Origin: Acetobacteraceae bacterium
GTDB taxonomy: Bacteria > Pseudomonadota > Alphaproteobacteria > Acetobacterales > Acetobacteraceae
Assembly: GCA_024280945.1 (NCBI GenBank)
Contig: JAMXLO010000108.1
Location: forward strand, 1 to 64,000
Length of the DNA: 64,000 nucleotides
Reading direction: 5' to 3'
In this document: positions 16,790 through 26,247 of the stretch, piece by piece
Position numbering within the stretch: the stretch's first letter is position 1
Layout of the letters: every line of letters begins with the position of its first letter
The notes under the pieces: model-generated
Told to the model about the DNA's origin: nothing
Databases searched by the model: none
Seen by the model: the letters and a program-made list of their open reading frames with translations, nothing else
Program-made: the position numbers and the translations under genes

Positions 16790-18049
16790 TCACGCGGCAA
16801 GTGGTGCCGGAGATGGAACCAGCGCACTGTCCGCGGAGATCGTCTCGCCGGCGCGGATGGCGAATAATGGCATGAGCATCTCCTCTGCGACCATGCTCTC
16901 GCCGCTGTTGTCTGACAGCGTGAAGCGGCCGCGCAGCAGGTCGATGATCGAGATGTCGGCCTCCCGTCCGGGCAGTAACGCGCCGATGGTGTCCTGCATC
17001 TGCAGCATGCGAGCTGGGTTGCTGGTGACAGTGGCAATGACGTCCATCAGGCTCATGCCCAGCGTCAGGAGTTCGGTCATCGCGTGGGTCAGATTGAACG
17101 GGGCCACGCCAAAGAACGGGTTCTCCGCGCGTGAGCTGTCGCGGTCGCTGGGGACCCGGACATTGTAGCCGTGCATGTCAGCGCCCAACGTATGCGGGCG
17201 AATTCCGGCCGCGATCGTTCGCCGCGCCATCTCGAAGCTGAAATGCGAGCCGTGGCCGACATCTACTTTCACGCCTCGCTCCAGTGCTGCCCATACCACC
17301 GGATGAACCTCGCCGCTCGCCGCCGAGACGAAGCCACCGGGATGGCGCGTGAATGGATGCGCCAGCACGTCGCCGGGTTCCATCAAAGGCAGCAGGGCGC
17401 GAACTACCCCGTCCGGATCGATGCTGGCGCCGTCCTTCACCGGCCAGAGCTGACCAAGATGAATATAGAGTGGCACGCCCAACTCGCTGGAGATACGCTT
17501 GCCGAGCTTGATGACCTCCAGCCCCCAGCGTGACGCGCCGCCGATCTCGGCGTGCGCCTTCACGCCGCGCACAATATCGGCATTGGCACGGCCGGCACGC
17601 ACCGTGGCCTTCACGTCGACCTGGTCCGGTCCATACAGCGAGGGGTACAGATGGCCTTCCAGTCCACCGACCAGATAGGCGGAGATGAAGCAAACCACGC
17701 GCGTCGCCGACGGCTCGACGACGAAATGGCGGAAGCCAGGAATGGTCATGCAGCTTGGGCCACCCTGATCGACCACCGTGGTCACGCCCGAATGCACGCC
17801 CACCATGTCGGCATTCAGTCCGAACCGGCCGGTGACATGCTGATAGACATGAGCATGGGTGTCGATCATGCCGGCGATGACAATCTTCCCTGAGACGTCG
17901 AACACGTCTCGGGCATTGTCAGCGGGCAGCATGGCGTCGATCGCCGCGATTCGGCCGTCGGCAATGCCGATATCGGCAATTCCGTCCCGGCCTGAAGCGG
18001 GATCGATGACCCGGCCGCCGCGCAACAACAGATCGAACTGGCTGTCCAT
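16790..18049 (-). CDS. Amidohydrolase/deacetylase-family metallohydrolase
   Basis: 419 residues starting MDSQFDLLLRGGRVIDPASG, the typical N-terminal beta-sandwich of cyclic amidohydrolases (dihydroorotase and hydantoinase relatives). Metal ligands are suggested by GMIDTHAHVYQH (first HxH), GVKAHAEIG, PLYIHLG, DVLAHPF and the late Asp in TLGADMHGYN. The C-terminal DISIIDLLRG strand closes the sandwich. These enzymes hydrolyse amide or ring C-N bonds with one or two divalent metals. The start at 18049 is chosen for its match to family N-termini; the frame stays open far upstream only because it is antisense to the molybdenum hydroxylase gene. It is divergent from that gene, 88 bases apart, and probably belongs to the same pathway. 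Confidence 0.85.
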   Translation of the reverse strand: MDSQFDLLLRGGRVIDPASGRDGIADIGIADGRIAAIDAMLPADNARDVFDVSGKIVIAGMIDTHAHVYQHVTGRFGLNADMVGVHSGVTTVVDQGGPSCMTIPGFRHFVVEPSATRVVCFISAYLVGGLEGHLYPSLYGPDQVDVKATVRAGRANADIVRGVKAHAEIGGASRWGLEVIKLGKRISSELGVPLYIHLGQLWPVKDGASIDPDGVVRALLPLMEPGDVLAHPFTRHPGGFVSAASGEVHPVVWAALERGVKVDVGHGSHFSFEMARRTIAAGIRPHTLGADMHGYNVRVPSDRDSSRAENPFFGVAPFNLTHAMTELLTLGMSLMDVIATVTSNPARMLQMQDTIGALLPGREADISIIDLLRGRFTLSDNSGESMVAEEMLMPLFAIRAGETISADSALVPSPAPLAA

Positions 18050-18137
18050 CGAGCTTATCCTGACGCGTTGTCGGAACGTCGTTGCCGCCAGTATGCTGAC
18101 GATCACGCGCATGGCACAAGCGGAAAGGGGGAGCCGA

Positions 18138-20465
18138 ATGCGGGTCACCGAGGGCATCGGCCAATCGGCGCCGCGACTGGAGGATGACCGCCACCTGCGC
18201 GGCAAAGGCGAGTTCATCGCCGACATTCGCCTGGCCGGCATGCGCGATCTTGCCTTCGTGCGCAGTCCCGTCGCCCATGCACGAATTCGCGCCATCCGCA
18301 AGCCGGCTGGCTGCGAAACGACGGTGTTCACGTCGCATGACCTTGTTGGCGTCCAGCCTATCGTGGCGGTTTCCGGTCTACCCGGCTTCAAACCTTCCGT
18401 GCAGCCCGTGCTGGCAACCGAAAAGGTGCGCCACGTCGGCGAAGCCATAGCAGTCTGCGTGGCATCGAGCCGCGCCGAGGCAGAGGATCTTGTCGCGGCT
18501 GTCGAGGTCGAGTTCGACGAGTTGCCTGCAGTGGTGGACATGCGCAAGGCGCTCACTAGCGAGACGAGGCTGCACGACCATTGGGACAACAACGTGTTTC
18601 TGGAGACCTTCGTGCAGGTCGCCGCGGAGCGTTTCGACGAACCGGCGCCGATCGTGGTACGGCGGCGCCTGCGCACCGCGCGGCAGTGCATGTCGCCTCT
18701 CGAGGGCCGGGGTGTGGTCGCGACGTGGGACCGCCGCCTCGAGCAACTGCTTGTATATACTTCGACCCAGTTGCCACATATCGTGCGCACGGGGCTTGCT
18801 GGATGTCTTCGGTTCGATCAGGCGCGCATACGCGTCGTGGCTCCTGATGTTGGTGGCGGCTTCGGCTACAAGGGCATCCTGCTGCCCGAGGAAGTTTGTG
18901 CGGCCTGGCTTGCCTGCCATCTCGGCCACCCGGTGCGCTGGATCGAGGATCGGCGTGAGCAGCTGACCGCCAACGGGAACTGCCGCGAGCACGACTACGA
19001 TATCGCGTTGTACGCGGAAGCTGATGGCACGCTGATCGGAATCGATGCCGAAGCGGTGGTCGATGCCGGCGCCTATTCCGCCTATCCGTTCTCTGCCTGT
19101 CTCGAAGCCGCGCAAGTCGCGTCGATTCTACCGGGTCCTTATGCGATGAGCGCCTATCGTTGCCGCACGTTCTCGGCTGCGACCAACAAGCCGCCGATCT
19201 TGCCGTATCGAGGCGTGGCGCGATCCGGCGTCTGCTTCGCGCTGGAAGTGACACTCGATGCTGTCGCCCGCCAGGCGGGTCTGGAACCTCACGAGGTACG
19301 CCTGCGCAGTTTGGTGCCCGCAGAAGCGATGCCTTTCGAAAATGTCACAGGCAAATACTTCGACAGTGGCGACTATCAGGAATGTCTGCGCCGTGCCATT
19401 GCCGAGATTGATCTCCCGGCTCTGCGAAAGAGACAGGTGGAGATGACAGGCTCGCTGCGCGTCGGCTTCGGTTGCAGTATCTTCTGTGAGCAAGCGGCGC
19501 ACGGAACCTCGGTCTACGCCGGGTGGGGCATCCCGATGGTCCCGGGTTTCGAGCAGGCGATCGCACGCATGACGCCCGACGGAGGTCTGGAACTGCGCGT
19601 CGGAATCCAAAGCCATGGCCAAGGATTGGAAACAACGCTCGCGCAGGTGGCGCACGAAGTACTTGGGATCCCGCTTGCGTCCATCCGTGTCGTGCATGGC
19701 GATACGGCGCTGACACCGTATTCCACCGGCACCTGGGGCTCGCGTTGCATGGTGATGGCCGGCGGCGCCGTTGGCACCGCGTGTCGCGAGCTTGCCGAGA
19801 GGATCGGCCGGATCGGCGCCCATTTGTTGCAGACGCCTGCGCACGCGGTTCGGGTGGGCGGCGGAATCGTCACTGGACCAAAGGGTAGCGTGAACATCGC
19901 GGAAGTTGCGCGCACCTGGTACCTGCGCCCGCAAGACCTCCCGATCGATGTTGCCGGCGGCGGGCTGGAGGTCACCGCCGGCTACCGGCCGCCGCGCGAC
20001 TCAGGCACGTTCAGCTATGCGGCACATGCGGTGGTTGTTTCGGTCGATACCGAGCTTGGAGAGGTTCGTATCATTGATTACGTCATCTGCGAGGATGGCG
20101 GGGTGCTGATCAACCCAACCATCGTCGATGGCCAAGTGATCGGCGGGACGGCGCAGGGCATCGGCACCGCGCTCTATGAGCAGATGGCATACGATAACGC
20201 CGGCCAACCACTCGGCTCGACACTCGCGGACTACATCTTGCCGGGCGCGACCGAGGTTCCGGAACCGCGCATTCTGCATATGCTGACACCGTCTCCCCTA
20301 TCGCTCTTCGGGCAGAAGGGCATTGGCGAGGGCGGCGCCATCGGGCCGCCGGCGGCGATCGCGAACGCGGTGAACGATGCCCTTGCGCCACTCGGCGTGG
20401 AAATCACCGAACTGCCGATCACACCCGAGCGAATTCTCTCGGCCATCCTCGCGCGCGCCGCATGA
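18138..20465 (+). CDS. Molybdenum hydroxylase large subunit (xanthine dehydrogenase/CoxL family)
   Basis: 775 residues from ATG 18138, after a GGGGGAG ribosome site. It starts with the conserved hydroxylase opening (RVTEGIGQSAPRLEDDRHLR, GKGEFIADI) and has the molybdopterin-contact APDVGGGFGYKG, LPYRGVARSG, GIQSHGQGLETTLAQ, GTWGSRCMVMAGGA and the C-terminal GQKGIGEGGAIGPPAAIANA, whose Glu is the family's catalytic base. The CO-dehydrogenase active-site Cys loop is not seen, so hydroxylation of an aromatic N-heterocycle or similar substrate is more likely than CO oxidation. It overlaps the FAD subunit by 4 bases (ATGA), and FAD and FeS subunits follow directly. Cytoplasmic: no signal sequence. 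Confidence 0.9.
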   Translation: MRVTEGIGQSAPRLEDDRHLRGKGEFIADIRLAGMRDLAFVRSPVAHARIRAIRKPAGCETTVFTSHDLVGVQPIVAVSGLPGFKPSVQPVLATEKVRHVGEAIAVCVASSRAEAEDLVAAVEVEFDELPAVVDMRKALTSETRLHDHWDNNVFLETFVQVAAERFDEPAPIVVRRRLRTARQCMSPLEGRGVVATWDRRLEQLLVYTSTQLPHIVRTGLAGCLRFDQARIRVVAPDVGGGFGYKGILLPEEVCAAWLACHLGHPVRWIEDRREQLTANGNCREHDYDIALYAEADGTLIGIDAEAVVDAGAYSAYPFSACLEAAQVASILPGPYAMSAYRCRTFSAATNKPPILPYRGVARSGVCFALEVTLDAVARQAGLEPHEVRLRSLVPAEAMPFENVTGKYFDSGDYQECLRRAIAEIDLPALRKRQVEMTGSLRVGFGCSIFCEQAAHGTSVYAGWGIPMVPGFEQAIARMTPDGGLELRVGIQSHGQGLETTLAQVAHEVLGIPLASIRVVHGDTALTPYSTGTWGSRCMVMAGGAVGTACRELAERIGRIGAHLLQTPAHAVRVGGGIVTGPKGSVNIAEVARTWYLRPQDLPIDVAGGGLEVTAGYRPPRDSGTFSYAAHAVVVSVDTELGEVRIIDYVICEDGGVLINPTIVDGQVIGGTAQGIGTALYEQMAYDNAGQPLGSTLADYILPGATEVPEPRILHMLTPSPLSLFGQKGIGEGGAIGPPAAIANAVNDALAPLGVEITELPITPERILSAILARAA

Positions 20466-21244
20466 AGGCCGCCCCGTTCGAGCACATCTGTCCGACAAGT
20501 CTGGCAGAGGCCGTCGCGCTGGCCGGCGAAGCGGGTGCGCGTGTCTTCGCAGGTGGCCAATCGCTTGGCCCAATGCTCAATCTTCGCCTGGCACAGCCGC
20601 GTCTGCTGGTCCAGGTGAATCGTTTGCCAGAGTTGGCGGGCGTCGCTGCCGATGCAGATGCGGTCACGATCGGTGCCTGCGTCACGCATTCTGCAATTGC
20701 CGATGGAGCAATCCCCGATATCGGTCACGGGCTGCTATCTCGAGTGGCGGAAACGATCGCGTACCGCCCCGTACGCAATCGAGGGACGATTGGTGGCAGC
20801 CTGTGTCATGCCGATCCCGCCGCGGATTGGGTGACCGTGCTGATGGCTCTGGACGCCAGCGTTCGGTTGCAAGGACCCGATGGAGCACGCAGCCTGCGAA
20901 TGAAGGACTTCATCCAGGGAGCATTTCGGACCGCCTTGAGACCGGGCGAGATATTGCGGGCGATCCGCGTTCCCAGGCTCCCAGCCTCCGCGCGCTGGGG
21001 GTATGAGAAAGCCTGTCGCAAGCCCGGCGACTTCGCTCATGCCATGGCCGCGGTATTCTTGAGCCCAGGCAGGTGCCGCGCCGTCATCGGGGCACTCGGC
21101 GGCAAACCGGTGATTCTTGAAGACGACGCGATGTCACCGATCGGCGCCACACGCGCACTCGAGGACATCGGCGAACTGGACCAGGCTCGTCTCCGCATGC
21201 AACTCGTCGTGCTCGATCGTGCCCTGGCGAAGGCGCGGGCATGA
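20462..21244 (+). CDS. Molybdenum hydroxylase FAD-binding subunit (CoxM-like)
   Basis: 260 residues. Two FAD-binding motifs of the family are plain: AGGQSLGPMLNLRLAQP near residue 30 and RNRGTIGGSLCHADPAADW near residue 103, followed by the EILRAIRVPRLPASARWGYE and ACRKPGDFAHA segments. The subunit carries electrons from the FeS clusters to an acceptor. Start and stop codons overlap both neighbours by 4 bases (ATGA), showing tight translational coupling in the order large, medium, small subunit. Confidence 0.92.
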   Translation: MKAAPFEHICPTSLAEAVALAGEAGARVFAGGQSLGPMLNLRLAQPRLLVQVNRLPELAGVAADADAVTIGACVTHSAIADGAIPDIGHGLLSRVAETIAYRPVRNRGTIGGSLCHADPAADWVTVLMALDASVRLQGPDGARSLRMKDFIQGAFRTALRPGEILRAIRVPRLPASARWGYEKACRKPGDFAHAMAAVFLSPGRCRAVIGALGGKPVILEDDAMSPIGATRALEDIGELDQARLRMQLVVLDRALAKARA

Positions 21245-22329
21245 GCCGTGTCACGCTTACGGTGAATGGCGAGACAGTCACCGCGGATGTGCCGCCGCGC
21301 ATGCATCTCGCCGACTTCCTTCGCGAGGAGCGTCTGCTGACCGGCACGCATCTTGGTTGTGAGCACGGGGTGTGCGGCGCATGCACCCTCCTGCTGGATG
21401 GCGCACCCGCCCGTTCCTGCATCGCCTTCACGGTTGCCTGCGACGGCGCCGATGTGCGCACCATAGAGGGCCTCGAGGACGATCCGGTGGTCGGCCGTCT
21501 GCGTGCCGCGTTCACAAAGGCGCACGCACTCCAGTGCGGATATTGCACGCCGGGGATGTTGGTGACGGCACGCGACATCGTCCAGCGTCTCCCGGGCGCC
21601 GACGAAGCACGCATACGTTTGGAGCTGGCGGGCAATCTCTGCCGCTGCACGGGCTACGCCGGCATCGTGCGCGCGATCAGGTGCGTGTTGTCGCAAGGTC
21701 TGCCAATCGCACCGGATAAGCCGGTGCCATTGCCCACACTACCAAGCATGGCCGATGAGGGGCCGTCAGGCCAACTTCCCGCGGCGCAGCCACCAGACAT
21801 CACCCAGGCGCTGCGTCTCGCTGTGCCGGCGGCTTCGGTATGGAGAGCACTTCGGGACCCATATTTGGTCGCCGAATGCATCCCTGGCGCGCGACTTACC
21901 GAAGCGGCGGGAGATCGTCTGCGCGGCGAGGTGCGATCATCCCTCGGACCTATCGAGACACTGTTCCGCGGCGAAGCTCGGGTCAGCTTTGATGATGCCG
22001 ATCGCCAAGCCGAGATCGTCGGCGAAGGCCATGATAGCCGCACGGGTACACGCCTCAGTGCCCGGGCCGCTGTGCGCCTGAAAGAATTGGACGTTGAGAA
22101 TACGGAGGCGATGGTTACGATCGACTACACACTGCGCGGACCATTGACACAGTTCGCTCGTGGCGCCGTCGTGCGGGAATTCAGCACGGAGATTGCAACA
22201 AGCTTCGTCGCAAATCTTCAAGCACGCCTGAGCGGCGGAATTGTGCCAGCCCAGCGCAGTGTGCGGGTCGGAACGCTGATGCTTCGCGCGCTCTGGCGAC
22301 GCTTGCGGGCACTTCTGCGGCTAGGCTGA
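21241..22329 (+). CDS. 2Fe-2S subunit (CoxS-like) fused to a CoxG-like SRPBCC domain
   Basis: 362 residues. Residues 1-155 are the standard small subunit with two 2Fe-2S clusters: C-x4-C-x2-C...C in GCEHGVCGACTLLLDG and LQCGYCTPGM...NLCRCTGYAGI. After a Pro-rich linker (about 160-185) comes a CoxG/SRPBCC domain (LRLAVPAASVWRALRDPYLV, AECIPGARLTEAAGD, EARVSFDD) with a basic C-terminal helix. CoxG in the CO dehydrogenase operon is normally a separate protein linked to membrane recruitment; here it is joined to the electron-transfer subunit. The basic tail might attach the complex to the membrane (inference). It ends 17 bases before the convergent ABC ATPase gene. Confidence 0.9.
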   Translation: MSRVTLTVNGETVTADVPPRMHLADFLREERLLTGTHLGCEHGVCGACTLLLDGAPARSCIAFTVACDGADVRTIEGLEDDPVVGRLRAAFTKAHALQCGYCTPGMLVTARDIVQRLPGADEARIRLELAGNLCRCTGYAGIVRAIRCVLSQGLPIAPDKPVPLPTLPSMADEGPSGQLPAAQPPDITQALRLAVPAASVWRALRDPYLVAECIPGARLTEAAGDRLRGEVRSSLGPIETLFRGEARVSFDDADRQAEIVGEGHDSRTGTRLSARAAVRLKELDVENTEAMVTIDYTLRGPLTQFARGAVVREFSTEIATSFVANLQARLSGGIVPAQRSVRVGTLMLRALWRRLRALLRLG

Positions 22330-22346
22330 TCAGGGCGCCGATGCAG

Positions 22347-23132
22347 TCAGGCGGCGGCAACCGGCGCATGCAGCCGACTTAGAAACTCACGTGCTCGCGG
22401 ATGCTTCGGCTGGCGGAAGAACGCCGCGGGCGTCGCGTCCTCCAGCATGCGTCCGCCGTCCATGAACAGAACGCGTGTTCCGACCTCGCGCGCGAACTGC
22501 ATCTCATGCGTGACGACCAGCATGGTCATGCCTTCCTGCGCAAGTGCGCGGATCACCTCCAGTACCTCGCCGACAAGCTCGGGGTCCAGGGCGGAGGTTG
22601 GTTCGTCGAACAGCATCAGCATGGGCCGCATCGCCATGGCGCGCGCGATCGCCACGCGTTGCTGCTGGCCACCGGAAAGTTGCGCCGGTCGCTTGGGGGC
22701 ATGTTCGGACATGCGCACGCGCGCGAGCTGCTCGGCAGCCAATGCCCGCGCTTCGGTGAGCTTCATGCCGAGAACCCGGCGCGGCCCGATCGCCACGTTG
22801 TCCAGGGCAGACAGGTGGGCGAACAAATTGAACCGTTGAAACACCATGCCGATACGCCGACGCTTTCGCGCTGTTGCGATTGGTCCGTCCGGGATCAGAC
22901 GGCCGCCGCGATACTCGCCCGCCATGTCGATGCCATCCAACAGCACGGAGCCTTCCGAAGGTATCTCGATGCGGTTCACGCAGCGCAGCAGCGTGGATTT
23001 TCCGGCGCCACTGGGACCGATCACCATGACGATCTCGCCAGCCGTGACCGCGAGGTCCACCCGGTCAACCACCGGCACATCACCGAAGATCTTCGACAGG
23101 CCACGGATCACCAGCAACGGCTCCGCGCTCAC
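22347..23132 (-). CDS. Polar amino-acid ABC transporter ATPase (GlnQ/HisP-like)
   Basis: 261 residues with intact ABC motifs: Walker A GPSGAGKST, Q-loop MVFQRFNLFAHLS, signature LSGGQQQRVAIARAMA, Walker B MLMLFDEPTSALDPEL and the switch His in VVTHEM. It powers the permease and binding protein encoded just before it on the same strand, overlapping the permease by 4 bases (ATGA). The longer than usual stretch between Walker A and the Q-loop (GEYRGGRLIPDGPIATARKR) is common in PAAT-family ATPases. A polar amino acid or a related charged compound is the likely substrate. Confidence 0.92.
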   Translation of the reverse strand: MSAEPLLVIRGLSKIFGDVPVVDRVDLAVTAGEIVMVIGPSGAGKSTLLRCVNRIEIPSEGSVLLDGIDMAGEYRGGRLIPDGPIATARKRRRIGMVFQRFNLFAHLSALDNVAIGPRRVLGMKLTEARALAAEQLARVRMSEHAPKRPAQLSGGQQQRVAIARAMAMRPMLMLFDEPTSALDPELVGEVLEVIRALAQEGMTMLVVTHEMQFAREVGTRVLFMDGGRMLEDATPAAFFRQPKHPRAREFLSRLHAPVAAA

Positions 23133-23779
23133 GCCAGCTTCTTCTCGACAAATTCCGAGAACCAGGCCAGTACGGAGATCACCACCAGATAGAACACCGC
23201 CAGTTCCGCATAGAGCTCGAATGGTGTGAAACGCTCGGCGATGATCAGCTGCGCCGAGCGGGTGAGTTCGGTGATCGATATGACCGACAGTAGCGATGAG
23301 CTCTTCACCAGCGTGATGACCTCATTGGTCAGTGGCGGGGTGATGCGACGCAGCGACTGCGGCAGCAGGATAAACAGGACCGATTGGCGATTGGTCATAC
23401 CGATCGACAGCGACGCCTCGGTTTGACCTGCGTCGATCGATTGAAGGCCGGCGCGGACGATCTCAGAAATGAAGCCCCCCGAGTTGAATGCGAGTGCCAC
23501 GACACCGCTGGCAAAGGGCGAAAGCTCGAAGCCGATGCGCGGTAGGGCAAAGTACACCAGGAAAATCTGCACCAGTGCCGGCGTGCCACGCACGAAATAC
23601 ACGTAGCCTCGCACGATGGCCTTCGGCACCGCCATGTCGGATACACTCAGCAGGCCGCAGACCAGGCCGACCAGCGTTCCCAGCGCCAGGGCACAGATCG
23701 AGATCTCCAACGTGACCACGGCACCCTGTGCCAGGTAGGGCGCCGCGTACCACACCACGCCCCAGTCGAAATCAGGCAT
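23129..23779 (-). CDS. Polar amino-acid ABC transporter permease (HisM/GlnP-like)
   Basis: 216 residues with about five membrane segments, including VVTLEISICALALGTLVGLV near the N-terminus, and the cytoplasmic coupling (EAA) loop EIVRAGLQSIDAGQTEASLS. Only one permease gene is present, so a homodimer is expected. It overlaps the ATPase gene by 4 bases and starts 12 bases after the binding-protein stop, forming a three-gene operon in the order binding protein, permease, ATPase. Confidence 0.92.
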   Translation of the reverse strand: MPDFDWGVVWYAAPYLAQGAVVTLEISICALALGTLVGLVCGLLSVSDMAVPKAIVRGYVYFVRGTPALVQIFLVYFALPRIGFELSPFASGVVALAFNSGGFISEIVRAGLQSIDAGQTEASLSIGMTNRQSVLFILLPQSLRRITPPLTNEVITLVKSSSLLSVISITELTRSAQLIIAERFTPFELYAELAVFYLVVISVLAWFSEFVEKKLA

Positions 23780-23791
23780 GTCGTGAGGGCG

Positions 23792-24628
23792 TCAGGGCAG
23801 GACTTCAGGTACCACGTCGGGCGTATCCATCGTCGCGCCGAACCATTTTTCTTGCAGCTGCGCCAGCCTGCCGTCCTTCTTCATAGCGGCAAGCTGCTCG
23901 TTGACGAACGCCTGGAGAGCGACATCCTCCTTGCGAAATGCCATGCCGAAATAGGCCGGAATGTCGGTGATGCCGCCGATCATCTTGAACTTACCTGGTG
24001 CGTCCTTCATCACGACCAGCATAGTCGATTTCGAATTCACCACGGCATCGACGCGCTTGTTGATAAGGTCCTGGTAGGCTTCGGGATAGTGTTCGTATTG
24101 CTTGACGTCCGCATAGCCAGGCTTCCCGGCGGCCTTCAGCTTCTCCTCGAACGTCTTGATAATGCCGGCAGCCGCACTGCCGAGTTGCACCCCGACCACC
24201 TTGCCCGACAGGTCGTCCGCTGTCTTGACGCTGTTTTCGTTCGCCCGCAGCAGGATGGCGTTGGTGGCCTCGGCGTACGGCATAGAAAACAGCACCTTCT
24301 CCGCCCGCTCCTTGGTGATGGTCATAGCGGAGATGATGACGTCGAACTTCTTGGCATACAGTGCCGGGATGATGCCGTTCCACGCCGTATCGATCAGTTG
24401 CGCCTTCACGCCCAGCTTGGGGATGAACTGATCGATGATGTCGGGGTCGTAGCCGATGATCTTGCCGTCCTTGAAGAACTCGTACGGCACGTAGGCCGCT
24501 TCCGTTCCGACCACGAGCGTACCGCGCTTCTTTACCTCGTCCAGCGTGTCGGCTTGCGCCACGCGTGTGCTGGCGACGCCGAGCAACGCAGCCGAGCCAG
24601 CTGTTCGCAGCATTGTCCGTCTCAGCAT
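23792..24628 (-). CDS. Periplasmic polar amino-acid binding protein (SBP_bac_3)
   Basis: 278 residues from ATG 24628; an upstream ATG lacks the signal peptide context. The leader MLRRTMLRTAGSAALLGVAS with twin Arg-like pairs ends near VAQADT. The mature part shows the SBP_bac_3 pattern: KRGTLVVGTEAAYVPYEFFK, GYDPDIIDQFIPKLG, FDVIISAMTITKERAEKVLF, and VQLGSAAAGI. It delivers an amino acid or small charged solute to the permease encoded downstream. It is divergent from the LLM monooxygenase gene at 24744, with a 115-base shared control region, and so is plausibly co-regulated with it. Confidence 0.92.
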   Translation of the reverse strand: MLRRTMLRTAGSAALLGVASTRVAQADTLDEVKKRGTLVVGTEAAYVPYEFFKDGKIIGYDPDIIDQFIPKLGVKAQLIDTAWNGIIPALYAKKFDVIISAMTITKERAEKVLFSMPYAEATNAILLRANENSVKTADDLSGKVVGVQLGSAAAGIIKTFEEKLKAAGKPGYADVKQYEHYPEAYQDLINKRVDAVVNSKSTMLVVMKDAPGKFKMIGGITDIPAYFGMAFRKEDVALQAFVNEQLAAMKKDGRLAQLQEKWFGATMDTPDVVPEVLP

Positions 24629-24743
24629 CAAGTGTCCCCTTTGTCGCCCACTCCGAGCGAAGCAACCCATGTGCCAGGGGAAGGTCTGGCCCAGGACTTG
24701 CTGGCACTGGCTCTTACATTTTCCCGAGCAGGAGGCGCAGGCG

Positions 24744-26054
24744 ATGGCGAGCAGACCGCTGCATCTTGGCTGGTTCATGAACTTCACGCCTGGCGAGTGG
24801 GACCATCCGCTTGCCACCGGTGGGTCCCCCTGGGACGGCCGGTTCTATGTGGACATGGCGCTGGCGCTGGAGCGCGCATGCTTCGACTACATCATGATCG
24901 AGGACACGCTCATGGTGTCCGAGGCCTACGGCGACAGTGCGGAGGCCACGCTGAAGCACGCCCTGCAGGTGCCGAAGCACGATCCAGCGCCGCTCGCGGC
25001 CCTGATCGCCGCCGCTACATCGCGTCTTGGCGTCGTCGCCACGATGTCCACCCTGGCCTATCCGCCATTCATGCTGGCGCGACTTTGCTCGACACTGGAC
25101 CATATCGCCGGCGGCCGCTTCGGCTGGAACATCGTCACCTCTGGCGAAGACGCGGCCGCGCAGAATTTCGGGCTCGACAAGCTGCCGCCACGCGAACAAC
25201 GCTACGAGATGGCCGACGAATACGTCGATCTCGTCTGCAGGTTGTTCGATTCATGGAATGCTGACGCGGTGGTGATGGACCGCACCACAGCCACCTACGC
25301 CGACTATCGAAAGGTACGGCCGATCCACTTCGAGGGCAAGTATTTCAAGTGCCGCGGTCCGCTGAATACGGTGCGGTCACCACAGGGCAAGCCAGTGTTC
25401 GTGCAGGCCGGTGGTTCGCCGCGCGGCCGCGCCTTTGCAGCGAGACATGCGGACTCGATCATCGCCACCGCCAATGGCATAGACGGCATGAAGCAGTACC
25501 GCGACGACGTGCGGCGATACGCGGCATCGTTCGGGCGCAACCCCGACGAGATCAAGGTGCTGTTCCTGGTCTATCCGGTCCTCGCCGAGACCGACGAGGA
25601 AGCTCAGGCGAAGCGTCAGCGACTTGTCTCCTCGCCGAACTTCATCGAGCGCGCCCTGGCCAGCACGGCGACCGTGACCGACATAGACTTCTCGCGGTAC
25701 GATCTGGATCAGCCTTTGCCGCGGCTCACCACCAATGGCGAACAGGGTTCGCTCGACAAGTTCGCCCAATGGGGCAGCGGCAAGACGCTGCGCCAGCTCG
25801 CGATGGAACGCTTCGGCGCGCCCGGTTCCGAGGTCGATTTCGTTGGCTCGCCGGACACCGTCGCGGAACGGATGGGCAATGTCATGGAAGCCATCGGCGG
25901 CGACGGGTTTCTGATCAGCACGCCGTTCCAGCGGACCAGCCGCCGATTCATCGTGGAAGTGACCGAAGGCCTGGTACCGGCAATGCAGCGACGCGGGCTG
26001 ATGCGGACGGCTTACTCCGGGACGACGCTGCGTGAGGTGCTTGCCGAATACTGA
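24744..26054 (+). CDS. LLM flavin-dependent monooxygenase, NtaA/SnaA/DszA family (copy 1)
   Basis: 436 residues. The opening LHLGWFMNFTPGEWDHPLAT, then VDMALALERACFDYIMIEDT, LCSTLDHIAGGRFGWNIVTS, YFKCRGPLNTVRSPQGKPVF and QAGGSPRGRAFAARHADSII are hallmarks of the class C FMN monooxygenases that include nitrilotriacetate, EDTA and dibenzothiophene-sulfone monooxygenases. They use FMNH2 from a separate reductase, which is not seen in this window, and O2 to cleave C-N or C-S bonds. Start ATG 24744 follows GGAGG. It is divergent from the amino-acid-type ABC operon and has a close paralogue at 39822. The substrate is unknown; cleavage or ring opening of an amine or amide is inferred from the neighbourhood. 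Confidence 0.9.
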   Translation: MASRPLHLGWFMNFTPGEWDHPLATGGSPWDGRFYVDMALALERACFDYIMIEDTLMVSEAYGDSAEATLKHALQVPKHDPAPLAALIAAATSRLGVVATMSTLAYPPFMLARLCSTLDHIAGGRFGWNIVTSGEDAAAQNFGLDKLPPREQRYEMADEYVDLVCRLFDSWNADAVVMDRTTATYADYRKVRPIHFEGKYFKCRGPLNTVRSPQGKPVFVQAGGSPRGRAFAARHADSIIATANGIDGMKQYRDDVRRYAASFGRNPDEIKVLFLVYPVLAETDEEAQAKRQRLVSSPNFIERALASTATVTDIDFSRYDLDQPLPRLTTNGEQGSLDKFAQWGSGKTLRQLAMERFGAPGSEVDFVGSPDTVAERMGNVMEAIGGDGFLISTPFQRTSRRFIVEVTEGLVPAMQRRGLMRTAYSGTTLREVLAEY

Positions 26055-26247
26055 CGCCGGTCGCAGAGCAAAAGCACCGGTTTCGATCATGGAGTGCCGC
26101 GGATTCGGGCAGATTGGTCTCGTCTCTCGTCGCAGGCACGACCAGTCCGCGATCCGATGAGGATCATCGAGCCGCGCGGCGAGCAGGCGTGGGACTTCGA
26201 GGTCTCACCCATCGAGCGGGTCGATGTCGACCCGACAAGCCTGGCCG

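Noticed and set aside
18050-18790. Long minus-strand extension of the amidohydrolase frame (to 18790)
   Set aside because: It is antisense to the Mo hydroxylase gene, has Ser/Arg-rich composition, and the amidohydrolase N-terminus is clearly at 18049.
18138-20465. Aerobic CO dehydrogenase (coxL) as the identity of the Mo hydroxylase
   Set aside because: The active-site Cys loop of form I CoxL is not present; the corresponding segment reads LPYRGVARSG.
23783-25264. 493-residue plus-strand frame over the amino-acid binding protein
   Set aside because: Shadow of the minus-strand binding protein and out of frame with the LLM monooxygenase that starts at 24744.
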